A stretch of 64,000 nucleotides of DNA from Parapedobacter luteus. GTDB lineage: Bacteria; Bacteroidota; Bacteroidia; Sphingobacteriales; Sphingobacteriaceae. Positions within the stretch are counted from its first letter, which is position 1. Each line of letters begins with the position of its first letter. The stretch spans positions 1 through 64,000 of the forward strand of contig NZ_FUYS01000011.1 of NCBI RefSeq assembly GCF_900168055.1, read 5' to 3'. Positions 1 through 7,022 of the stretch are shown piece after piece. The notes under the pieces were generated by a model. It searched no databases and was not told the DNA's origin. It worked only from the letters and a program-made list of their open reading frames with translations. The position numbers were made by a program, and so were the translations under genes.

Positions 1-2
1 CA

Positions 3-272
3 TCCTCGGTATTCATCGAAGCACTTAAAAAGCATGAGGTGAAAATATCCATGGACGGTAAGGGCCGGGCTTTGGACAATATCTACATCGAACGGTTCTG
101 GGGTTCGCTCAAAAGGGAGAAAATCTATCTGAATCCACCAAACGGTGGGGTCGATCTATATCGGCAGGTAAAGGATTATGTATGCTTCTACAATACCGAG
201 AGAAGGCATAAATCGATCGGCCGGATAACACCCGACGAAAGGTTCTATCAGATAATCAAAAATGTGTCGTGA
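3..272 (+). CDS. IS3-family transposase (OrfB/integrase core), C-terminal part, cut by window edge
   Basis: The reading frame is open to the left edge, so only the last 89 residues are visible. The text SMDGKGRALDNIYIERFWGS followed by NTERRHKSIG is the signature of the rve/DDE integrase core of IS3-type transposases. The downstream half holds the third acidic catalytic position in the family (the E of IERFWGSLK). The stop at 272 is followed by about 180 bases without a gene, which may contain the IS right end, but I could not define an inverted repeat without the left end. Whether the element is complete cannot be judged here. Confidence 0.88.
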   Translation, partial: SSVFIEALKKHEVKISMDGKGRALDNIYIERFWGSLKREKIYLNPPNGGVDLYRQVKDYVCFYNTERRHKSIGRITPDERFYQIIKNVS

Positions 273-459
273 TTATATCTTAAATTAGTGCAAAAGTTGT
301 CCAGCAAATAGGGAGTATCATACTATTGCTAATAATGTTTTTTTAAAAAGCCTCATTTTGGTTTGCATTATTTGTTTAATGCAAAGCTATGACCTTAAAT
401 GAAGTCAACAATCGGTAATTTACCCGACATTAACCTGACATTAGCTAATAACCAGTGCT

Positions 460-1071
460 TTAGACGCTAAAAACAGGGGAATAAGTTGTGTTATTTATCC
501 TTATCAAGCTGTGCATAATGATGAAGGCATTTAAAATATACATTGTAAAAAAAGGCCATAAATAATGTAACAGATATGATGCTTCAAAATAGACGGCATT
601 AATAAAGTTATAAGCTAACGTAAGTAGCAATAAAAAAGAATGTACGATCGCCCAATAAATCTGCCGTCTTATAACTACACGCGCAAGATTAATTGTCAGC
701 GTATTGCTACTACCTGAATGTTTCAACAAATAAATGGGAATTATAAAATGTACAAGCGGGATTGCAAGATAACTAAAACATGACAAGCAAAGGATTTTGA
801 GAATGTGCCTTTCGTTATCGGGGTTAAAGTTATTTTGAACGACTGCTGAAACGTTTGGGGAACTATCATTTTGAGTCTCGTTATTAGCTAAGTCCTCGAA
901 ATTTGTACCTAAAGCCTTTGCCAAAGTCTTAATGGTAAACGCTCTCGGAATGCTCTCACCACGTTCTATACGCTGGATGGTACGAACTGTAACATTTGCT
1001 AAATCGGCCAATTGTTCCTGGGTAAGCCCCTTTCTTTTTCTTGCTATAGCTACTTTTTCTGATAACTCCAT
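460..1071 (-). CDS. XRE-family HTH regulator with C-terminal membrane segments
   Basis: The N-terminal 60 residues form a Cro/CI-type helix-turn-helix (RKRKGLTQEQLADLANVTVR, then TIQRIERGES). After a polar linker come three hydrophobic stretches that look like membrane helices, as in DUF4870-like tails found on some Bacteroidota XRE regulators. It may therefore be a membrane-tethered regulator. I chose the ATG at 1071; an in-frame GTG at 1092 would add seven residues. A TATATTTG promoter element (minus strand, 1112-1119) and an inverted repeat lie just upstream, suggesting autoregulation. Its target genes are unknown. The gene is AT-rich compared with the core genes further right, in keeping with an accessory origin. 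Confidence 0.8.
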   Translation of the reverse strand: MELSEKVAIARKRKGLTQEQLADLANVTVRTIQRIERGESIPRAFTIKTLAKALGTNFEDLANNETQNDSSPNVSAVVQNNFNPDNERHILKILCLSCFSYLAIPLVHFIIPIYLLKHSGSSNTLTINLARVVIRRQIYWAIVHSFLLLLTLAYNFINAVYFEASYLLHYLWPFFTMYILNAFIIMHSLIRINNTTYSPVFSV

Positions 1072-1084
1072 TTCACAAATTATT

Positions 1085-1119
1085 GTCGTCACGACGACTA
1101 GTATTGCAGCACAAATATA
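1085..1119 (-). promoter_or_regulatory. Promoter and candidate operator of the XRE gene
   Basis: On the minus strand TATATTTG (1112-1119) fits the Bacteroidota -7 consensus TAnnTTTG. Between it and the start codon lies GTCGTC-AC-GACGAC (1085-1098), a 6+2+6 inverted repeat. Its position downstream of the promoter fits a repressor site, perhaps for the XRE protein itself. That last point is inference. Confidence 0.5.
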
Positions 1120-1215
1120 CTAATCTTCTACAGGACGCTGCTTAGGCACATTTGGCCGTGCTTACCGCATACTTTCGCTGGATAAGGCTCGTCGACTCTG
1201 GACGAAGTACTCGGA

Positions 1216-1791
1216 CTATAACGGATTATCCGGCAAGGCCGTGATCAGTTGGTACCATAAGGACACCACCTCTTCGCGATCCAGCGGCATGGACTCACCC
1301 ACCAACGCATAGCCCTCCGCATAAGGGATCAGTAAGCTGACGATAGCATCTGCCTGGGGGAATAACTCGGCAATCATATCCACCATCCAGGCGGCATACC
1401 GCCGGTAGTACGTACGCAACGCAGCACCCAATGCGGCATCGCGGATCGCCAACGCCCACAACTCCCGGAAGACGGCATTGTAAAACTCATCCAGCTCACA
1501 CACGATCAGCAACGTCAGCAGCCTTTTCAGGAAAACATGCGACGACGCAGGATCTCCGTTCAGCGCTTCGGCGCGCTCAGCTAATATCTGCTCCTCGCAG
1601 GTCCGGAAAAAATGGTCTGCCGTTGCCTGGAGCAAGGCCGTTTTGCCCGGGTAATAATATTGCAGGTTACTCAACGTGATACCGCACCTACCGGCCACTT
1701 TGCGCAAGGTCAGCCCTTCGCTCCCTTCCTCTTTCAACAGCTGTACTGTCGCCTCAATAATTCCGTTCGTACGGTCGCTTCGCTTTGTCAT
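1216..1791 (-). CDS. TetR/AcrR-family transcriptional regulator
   Basis: The protein has the TetR N-terminal HTH: IIEATVQLLKEEGSEGLTLR, then KVAGRCGITLSNLQYYYPGK, matching the family pattern of helices 1-4. The C-terminal ligand domain is variable as usual. I chose the ATG at 1791 (191 residues); an upstream TTG at 1830 would add 13 residues and abut the operator. The gene is divergent from the flavoprotein gene at 1908, with twin palindromes between them, so it probably represses that gene and itself. The inducer is unknown. Confidence 0.88.
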   Translation of the reverse strand: MTKRSDRTNGIIEATVQLLKEEGSEGLTLRKVAGRCGITLSNLQYYYPGKTALLQATADHFFRTCEEQILAERAEALNGDPASSHVFLKRLLTLLIVCELDEFYNAVFRELWALAIRDAALGAALRTYYRRYAAWMVDMIAELFPQADAIVSLLIPYAEGYALVGESMPLDREEVVSLWYQLITALPDNPL

Positions 1792-1832
1792 CGCGTTATT
1801 TATCAGCGGATTTAATTTTTTCCTTGCCAATG

Positions 1833-1874
1833 TAGGTCAAATGACCTATTTTTGTTTTTAGGTCAAATGACCTA
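1833..1874. promoter_or_regulatory. Twin palindromic operators between tetR-like gene and oxidoreductase gene
   Basis: TAGGTCA-AA-TGACCTA occurs twice, at 1833-1848 and 1859-1874, with centres 26 bp apart. Both copies have perfect 7-bp arms. Their place between a TetR-type gene and its divergent neighbour makes them very likely TetR operators; two copies suggest cooperative binding or independent control of the two directions. Confidence 0.85.
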
Positions 1875-1907
1875 CAGTTATTTGTTTATCTTTAACACGT
1901 ACCAAAG

Positions 1908-2516
1908 ATGCGAAAAATATTGATCATCAACGGGCATCCCGACCCTGAAAGCTTCAACCGCGCCATCGCCAGCACGTATATTGAAGCCGCGTCCCGCCAG
2001 GGCGCTGCCGTGGAATACCTGGCCTTAGGCGAGCTTGACTTCGATCCGAACCTCCGCTACGGCTACCGGAAGCGCAGCCACCTGGAACCCGACTTGTTGC
2101 AGGCCATTGAAAAAATCCAGTGGTCGGATCATATGGTCTGGATACACCCCTTATGGTGGTGGAGCTATCCGGCCGTGATGAAGGGCTTTATTGACCGGGT
2201 CTTCCTTCCGGGGATAACGTATTCGGTAAACGAACGTAACGAATTGTCGGGGCTTTTACACGGGCGCTCCGCCCGGATTATCTGCACCTCAGACATGACC
2301 GAAACGGCCTACCAACTGGACTACGACAATACGGGCTTCACGCAGCTAAAAAAGGGCACCTTGGAACTGTGCGGTATAGCGCCGGTATCTACCACATTCA
2401 TAGGGCCCATCGTCGAAGCTGACGAAAGTCAGCGAAGCGCTTGGTTGGCCCAGGTAGCGGCTATTGCGGCAGCGGAAGCCTGCCCCAGCACTTCCCCACT
2501 GGTATGCCATGAATAA
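1908..2516 (+). CDS. NAD(P)H-dependent flavin oxidoreductase (quinone reductase / modulator of drug activity family)
   Basis: The protein has the flavodoxin-like fold of NQO1/MdaB/YwrO enzymes: an N-terminal ILIINGHPDPESFNRAIAST loop that binds the flavin phosphate, and IHPLWWWSYPAVMKGFIDRV, which is the classic quinone reductase motif. Length (202 residues) is normal. These enzymes carry out two-electron reduction of quinones or related electrophiles in the cytoplasm using FMN or FAD. The divergent TetR gene with twin operators suggests induction by a toxic quinone or electrophile. The exact substrate cannot be read from sequence. Confidence 0.88.
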   Translation: MRKILIINGHPDPESFNRAIASTYIEAASRQGAAVEYLALGELDFDPNLRYGYRKRSHLEPDLLQAIEKIQWSDHMVWIHPLWWWSYPAVMKGFIDRVFLPGITYSVNERNELSGLLHGRSARIICTSDMTETAYQLDYDNTGFTQLKKGTLELCGIAPVSTTFIGPIVEADESQRSAWLAQVAAIAAAEACPSTSPLVCHE

Positions 2517-2594
2517 GCGGATTGTTTGCTCAGATATATGTTTGCCAATGATTAGTACAAATATTGCCATTTTAATGGAGCTATACAGATGAAA

Positions 2595-2981
2595 ACAATT
2601 ATTTTTTAGGAATCGTGTAATAGTAAAGATTCCATGCATCGGAATTAGCTTCACAATATCTAACAGGCCATCATTGTGTAAATCCCCAATTTCCACATGA
2701 TAAGTATCGTCGTTTAAATCCTCTCGAAGATTTTGTATTTCGAAAGTGCGATGTACATTTCCGATGAAAACACGATTTACAGATTCAACATTCCCTTCAA
2801 CGATATTCATAATACCATCTTCGTTTAAATCACCCACTGCAATTGAACTTGTTGCTGTCGAATCCCCAAATTCATCAAAATTACCGTATTTCAAGCTTTT
2901 ATCGCCATAATAGATTCGGTTTGCAGCGCCTAAGTAGCCTACTATCACATCCAAAAAACCAAGAGCGGTGGTGTTTCCCAT
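2595..2981 (-). pseudogene. FG-GAP/VCBS-repeat protein fragment
   Basis: About 128 residues on the minus strand carry three FG-GAP-like units, seen as DVIVGYLGAANRIYYGD, VGDLNEDGIMNIVEGN and IGDLHNDGLLDIVKL, with calcium-binding-like DxNxDG loops. There is no signal peptide, the units begin mid-repeat after a stop a few codons upstream, and the frame then runs into sequence with no family resemblance that overlaps the end of the flavoprotein gene. This is most simply the remnant of a larger secreted beta-propeller protein, left by deletion or insertion in this accessory patch. Confidence 0.7.
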
Positions 2982-3211
2982 CCTTTGGTATTTATGAAGT
3001 CATTAGATTTTACTTAATCTATGCGTACAGCAAGCATAATAAGCTTTTGCTATATTTGCATCAATTAAATAGAATATGAATATCAAGAATTGTCTTCCGC
3101 CCCCAATAGTTTAATATTTCTTGGAAATTTCAAAGAAGTATAATATCGATGTTACATCGAGCAGGATTTTTATGCTTCAAATTCTCAATTAAATATTAAC
3201 GACAATTCTTA

Positions 3212-4075
3212 ATGAAAAAAACATATTTATTATTGCACACCGCCGTGCTATTTCTCGGCTTTTCTCCTGTTTTCGGAAAACTAATATCGCTTAATGAGGG
3301 ATTGCTTACTTGGTACAGGGTATTTTTCTCCGCGGTCATCCTGTTTTTTGCACTAAAGTTGTTTAGGGTAAACAAAAATATTGGGCGTAAAGAAAAATTC
3401 AACATCGCTAAAATCGGAATACTCCTCACATTATCATGGGTATTCTTTTTTGCAGGCATCAAATACTCCAATATTTCGATTGGTGTAGTTTGTTATTGTA
3501 TGGCAAGCTTCTTTACGGCTATTTTAGAGCCTTTAGTCAACAAAACACCATTCAGATTGTCAGAATTTTTATTAAGCGCCTTAACCATTGTTGGCATAGG
3601 TCTAATTTTCCATTTTGACACTTCCTATCAACTGGGTATTTCTTTAGGTGTTATTTCCCCCTTTTTTTATACACTCTATTCAGTTTATAACAAGCGATTG
3701 GTGGAACATTATGACAGTAAACTCATCAATTATTACCAAATGATTGGCGGTACGGTGGGTTTGGGCGTTTCATTGCCTGTTTACCTGTATTTCTTTCCCT
3801 CTGAAAACCTTATTCCCGATTTTAGGGATAGTTCTTATTTGTTAATGCTTGCACTTTTCTGCACTGTATTAGTATATGTTTTCCTTACAGAAGCATTTAA
3901 AAAGATTTCTGCATTTACGGCAAATCTGAGTATGAACCTTGAACCTGTTTACGCTATCATTGTTGCATTTCTATTTTTCGGAGAGAGCAAAGAAGTAAAT
4001 TTCTCGTTTTATATAGGATTGGTCTTTGTAATATCCTCCGTTGTATTGCAAACTTTCATTATCAACAAGGAATAA
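3212..4075 (+). CDS. EamA-family (DMT superfamily) transporter
   Basis: The 287-residue protein is almost wholly hydrophobic, with about ten predicted membrane helices arranged as two EamA repeats, the standard length and design of drug/metabolite transporters. Characteristic positions include a conserved Glu-Pro in helix 4 (ILEPLVNK) and again near the end of the second repeat (NLEPVYAII). It sits in the inner membrane and probably exports a small metabolite; the substrate is not evident. The gene is AT-rich and surrounded by fragments and IS ends, suggesting acquisition. Confidence 0.85.
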   Translation: MKKTYLLLHTAVLFLGFSPVFGKLISLNEGLLTWYRVFFSAVILFFALKLFRVNKNIGRKEKFNIAKIGILLTLSWVFFFAGIKYSNISIGVVCYCMASFFTAILEPLVNKTPFRLSEFLLSALTIVGIGLIFHFDTSYQLGISLGVISPFFYTLYSVYNKRLVEHYDSKLINYYQMIGGTVGLGVSLPVYLYFFPSENLIPDFRDSSYLLMLALFCTVLVYVFLTEAFKKISAFTANLSMNLEPVYAIIVAFLFFGESKEVNFSFYIGLVFVISSVVLQTFIINKE

Positions 4076-4320
4076 AAAATTAAAAAAAGGGCTGTCTAAA
4101 AAGTCTCATTAAAGAAAATGGGGCTGTCTAAAAAGGCGGCCCCTTTTGTATTATATAAATTCCTATTGTTTTGCTGTTTCAGTCTTTAAGGCTTTTCTTT
4201 TGTCCGCTCTGCCTGCTCCCTGGATTGCCTTACGTCCCAATATCCAATGATACTTGCGGATAGAGCAACCTCACCATCCGGATTTTGGTTTTACTTGAAC
4301 AGATTAAGGAAGAAAAAACG
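4076..4320. repeat. Insertion-sequence end remnants with two GGGCTGTCTAAAAAG copies
   Basis: GGGCTGTCTAAAAAG occurs at 4089-4103 and 4121-4135 in the same orientation. This kind of GGCTGTCTAAAAAG sequence is common at the ends of Bacteroidota insertion sequences. No intact transposase is present in the following 180 bases, which have only short broken frames. I read the stretch as nested IS scars between the EamA gene and the tRNA. No other gene is visible here. Confidence 0.5.
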
Positions 4321-4321
4321 A

Positions 4322-4355
4322 AAAACCCCTCTAATCATATGATTAAAGGGGTTTT
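4322..4355. terminator. Strong hairpin, probable tRNA terminator
   Basis: A 17+17 inverted repeat with one mismatch pairs AAAACCCCTCTAATCAT with ATGATTAAAGGGGTTTT. Read on the minus strand it follows the tRNA by about 24 bases and ends in a short T run, so it should terminate the tRNA transcript. Confidence 0.75.
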
Positions 4356-4378
4356 GACCGCCGTTGTGGGCTTCTCGG

Positions 4379-4452
4379 TCGGGGTGGCAGGATTCGAACC
4401 TACGACCTCCTGCTCCCAAAGCAGGCGCGATACCGGGCTACGCTACACCCCG
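4379..4452 (-). tRNA. tRNA-Pro (anticodon TGG)
   Basis: Read on the minus strand, the acceptor arms CGGGGTG and CACCCCG pair fully, the anticodon stem-loop is CCTGC-TTTGGGA-GCAGG with anticodon TGG, and the T-loop GGTTCGAATCC is canonical. The discriminator base is A and no CCA is encoded. A TACCTTTG promoter element lies 17-24 bases upstream (4469-4476, minus strand). Confidence 0.97.
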
Positions 4453-4468
4453 TTCCCGTAAGGGTTTG

Positions 4469-4476
4469 CAAAGGTA
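4469..4476 (-). promoter_or_regulatory. -7 promoter element for tRNA-Pro
   Basis: TACCTTTG on the minus strand matches TAnnTTTG exactly and is well placed for a transcript starting just before the mature tRNA 5' end. I did not find a convincing -33 TTG. Confidence 0.6.
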
Positions 4477-4608
4477 AAAATTAAATCCAAATTCCAAAAA
4501 TAACTTCATATTTCTTTTTTTAAAAACGGTTTTTATATTCAGAAAATAATCACTAATATTGCAGCTCGATTTTTACGGGATAATAATCGTCATTAATTAC
4601 TCAAAATC

Positions 4609-4956
4609 ATGGATTTAGTAAAATTTGTAGAAGAGCAGGCGGTAACACATAACGAAGTTCCCGCATTTAAGGCTGGGGATACTGTTAGCGTTCACTATAA
4701 AATTCGGGAAGGCAACAAAGAGCGTATTCAGGTTTACCAAGGTGTTGTCATCCAACGCAATAGCATCGGCGCCAATCAGACGTTTACGGTACGTAAGATT
4801 TCCAACGGCGTAGGTGTTGAGCGTATTTTCCCCATAAACTCGCCAAACATTGAAAAAATTGAGGTAAACAGCTACGGAAAAGTACGCCGCTCGAAGCTAT
4901 ACTACCTGCGTGGTCTTACTGGTAAAGCCGCTCGTATTAAATCCAAGAGGGTTTAA
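4609..4956 (+). CDS. rplS: 50S ribosomal protein L19
   Basis: The 115-residue product has the full L19 pattern: [20 protein letters not shown], then [20 protein letters not shown] and the C-terminal [21 protein letters not shown]19 sits at the 30S-50S interface of the ribosome. It is monocistronic here, with a near-consensus TAATATTG -7 box at 4554-4561 and a strong terminator after the stop. Confidence 0.98.
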   Translation: MDLVKFVEEQAVTHNEVPAFKAGDTVSVHYKIREGNKERIQVYQGVVIQRNSIGANQTFTVRKISNGVGVERIFPINSPNIEKIEVNSYGKVRRSKLYYLRGLTGKAARIKSKRV

Positions 4957-4983
4957 CACACGTGAACATGCTAGATATTATAG

Positions 4984-5013
4984 GAAGCTGCCAATCGGCA
5001 GCTTCTTTTTTTT
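4984..5013 (+). terminator. Rho-independent terminator after rplS
   Basis: GAAGCTGCC and GGCAGCTTC form a 9-bp stem around a short loop, followed by a run of eight or more T. It overlaps the stop of the convergent HmuY-like gene by a few bases. Confidence 0.9.
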
Positions 5014-5524
5014 ATAAAAAACTGTACCGGAAGGAATAGCTTGCAGCATTGTGGTTGGACTTATTATAGTAACCCAGGATTTCTACCTTGGCGTATTTGC
5101 CGGATGATGTCTTGACTATCAAAATACGCCCCTGAATAGGGTTGATGCTGTGGTCACTCATGTCGTACTCGTACCAGCCGTTGCCGCTTCCCGTCGGTAT
5201 TGCTTTTTCGCTCTCCGTATCTGCCTTAAAGCCGGATTCGGGAGCTGTCGTCACCGTTTCAAACGACGTATCTTTCAACAGCAAGGCCGTTGCACCTCCC
5301 TTGCCGCTACTGCCGCCGTTGACCAGGATGGTCGTACGGTTGAATGCGATATCCCAATCTTGGGACCCTTCAGCGACTTCCTTCCCGGTCGCAAAACTAA
5401 AATAAGCGGTTTTGGCCGATGCATCGATGTTGCTTACTGTTTTTACTTCCTGGGCATGAAGTGCCTTGATGACAGTCAGTGCCAACACAACGACTGACAA
5501 CGTTTTATAATACCGTGTTTTCAT
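5012..5524 (-). CDS. HmuY-family putative heme-binding secreted protein
   Basis: The 170-residue protein starts with a signal peptide (Lys/Arg head, hydrophobic core, cut near ALHAQ). The motif SQDWDIAFNR and the C-terminal GNGWYEYD with INPIQGRILIVKTSSGKYAK match the HmuY beta-sandwich fold. In Porphyromonas, HmuY captures heme; distant homologues in environmental Bacteroidota are often only called HmuY-like, and heme ligands cannot be assigned here. No TonB receptor gene is adjacent, unlike classical hmuYR. It probably acts at the cell surface or in the periplasm. Confidence 0.8.
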   Translation of the reverse strand: MKTRYYKTLSVVVLALTVIKALHAQEVKTVSNIDASAKTAYFSFATGKEVAEGSQDWDIAFNRTTILVNGGSSGKGGATALLLKDTSFETVTTAPESGFKADTESEKAIPTGSGNGWYEYDMSDHSINPIQGRILIVKTSSGKYAKVEILGYYNKSNHNAASYSFRYSFL

Positions 5525-5593
5525 TCAGCAAATATAAAACAATTGACCGCTTATTTATAATCAATCTAAGAAACAAACACATACCAAAACAGT

Positions 5594-5667
5594 GCGGCAA
5601 GCATTCTTGTTGGAAACGCAGACGAACGTGTATTGGACGTGCTGGAGTCCGGTTGAAAGCTTGCCGC
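5594..5667. repeat. Long-loop inverted repeat between HmuY-like and amidohydrolase genes
   Basis: GCGGCAAGC (5594-5602) and GCTTGCCGC (5659-5667) are perfect 9-bp arms separated by 56 bases. It lies just past the stop of the minus-strand amidohydrolase operon and might act in termination or RNA stability; no T run is present. Confidence 0.35.
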
Positions 5668-5692
5668 TTCGTTGCTATGCACTGAAGATGGA

Positions 5693-7000
5693 TTACCTAT
5701 CTTCAATTAATCCGTACTTGTATTCGTAGCGTTCAAAGAGTTGCTTGTGCAGATCATCCAGATTGATGTCACGCCCTTGTATAAACGCGCGCTCGATATC
5801 GTTACCGAGCATATCCAACGCATCGCCGCTGGACACGATGATATTAGCATCCTTGCCTACCTCAAGGGTGCCTGTGCGATCATCGATTCCAAGTATCTTC
5901 GCGGTATTGCTTGTGATCGTGGCCAATGCCTGTTCTTTGTTCATTCCGTAAGCTGCCGCTGTACCGGCCATGAATGGCAAGTTGCGCTGCTGCCAAAAAC
6001 CGTCAATACTATATGCAACGAGTATGCCGGCATCGCTCAACAACTTTGCTTGTTTATAAGGAAGGTATACATCGGCATCGCTTGCATAAGGCAGCGAGTG
6101 CGACTGTCTGACGATGACTGGTATTTGATTATCGCTGAGCAACTCGGTCACCAGATGAGCCTCGGTCCCCCCGACCAACACCGGCTTGATGCCAAGACGC
6201 TTCAGGCTTGAAATTGCCGCTATGATATCCGTCGCCCTGTTTGCATGCACATATACTTGGCGATCGCCAGCAAATACCGCCCTGAAAGCTTCAAAACGTG
6301 CATTGCTGACCTTATCTCCACCCAACTCGGCATACGCTTTCGCCTCACTGAGGTAACCCTCCAATTGGGCGATTTCCGCCTGCACCTGCTCTTTTTGCGC
6401 CTCGGGATTGGAAGGCCCGCCACCGAAACGCCCGAAACGAACGGTAGGCCAATTGATGTGGATTCCTTCATCAATTTTGTAAGCGGCGTCTTCCCAATTC
6501 CACGCATCCAATTGGACAACAGACGATTGCCCGGATACAACACCGTCCTGCGGAGTAATCTGCGCGAGCAATATACCATTGGAACGCAAGGTATTGATGA
6601 CCTTGGAGTCTGTATTATAAGCAATCAACGAACGCACATGCGCATTGTTCTCCCCTACTTCAGCGAAATCCACTGTAGCTCGTACCGATGAAACCTCCAC
6701 AAGCCCCAGGTTGGTATTCGGCGCAATAAATCCGGGATAAACGTGCTTGCCCGCAGCGTCTATGGTCAACGCTTCGGCTGGGACGGTCGTTGCGCCGCCA
6801 ACGTAAGTGATCTTTCCTTGGTCGAAAAGCAATGTACCCTGCGTGATGACCTCGCCGTTACCGACATGAATTGTAGCGCCCGTGATGGCCACAGGGCGTT
6901 CCTGCGCTTTCGCGGGATAGATGGTTGGTTGGGCGCTGGCCAAGCCACTGGCTAGTATGAATGCTGCCACGCCTGCTATATATGTGATAATTGATTTCAT
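5693..7000 (-). CDS. Amidohydrolase-family protein lacking the HxH metal motif
   Basis: The 435-residue protein starts at the ATG at 7000 with a signal peptide (MKSIITYIAG, then ALA-type cut before QPTIYPA). It has the composite beta domain and TIM barrel of imidazolonepropionase-like amidohydrolases: GATIHVGNGEVITQGTLLFD at the start and GTLEVGKDANIIVSSGD near the end. The first metal motif, normally PGFIDxHxH, reads PGFIAPNTNLG, so HxH is lost. Later ligand positions persist (YVHANRATD, GGTEAHLVTE, AYSIDG). It lies 22 bases after a larger relative in the same operon and probably acts in the periplasm as a partner or pseudo-enzyme; the substrate is unknown. Confidence 0.82.
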   Translation of the reverse strand: MKSIITYIAGVAAFILASGLASAQPTIYPAKAQERPVAITGATIHVGNGEVITQGTLLFDQGKITYVGGATTVPAEALTIDAAGKHVYPGFIAPNTNLGLVEVSSVRATVDFAEVGENNAHVRSLIAYNTDSKVINTLRSNGILLAQITPQDGVVSGQSSVVQLDAWNWEDAAYKIDEGIHINWPTVRFGRFGGGPSNPEAQKEQVQAEIAQLEGYLSEAKAYAELGGDKVSNARFEAFRAVFAGDRQVYVHANRATDIIAAISSLKRLGIKPVLVGGTEAHLVTELLSDNQIPVIVRQSHSLPYASDADVYLPYKQAKLLSDAGILVAYSIDGFWQQRNLPFMAGTAAAYGMNKEQALATITSNTAKILGIDDRTGTLEVGKDANIIVSSGDALDMLGNDIERAFIQGRDINLDDLHKQLFERYEYKYGLIEDR

Positions 7001-7022
7001 TTTCTCTAAAAGTTGAAAGCCG

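Noticed and set aside
2346-2594. Extension of the FG-GAP frame into the flavoprotein gene
   Set aside because: The translation loses family character and overlaps a well-supported gene on the other strand. Only the part from about 2595 to 2981 is meaningful.
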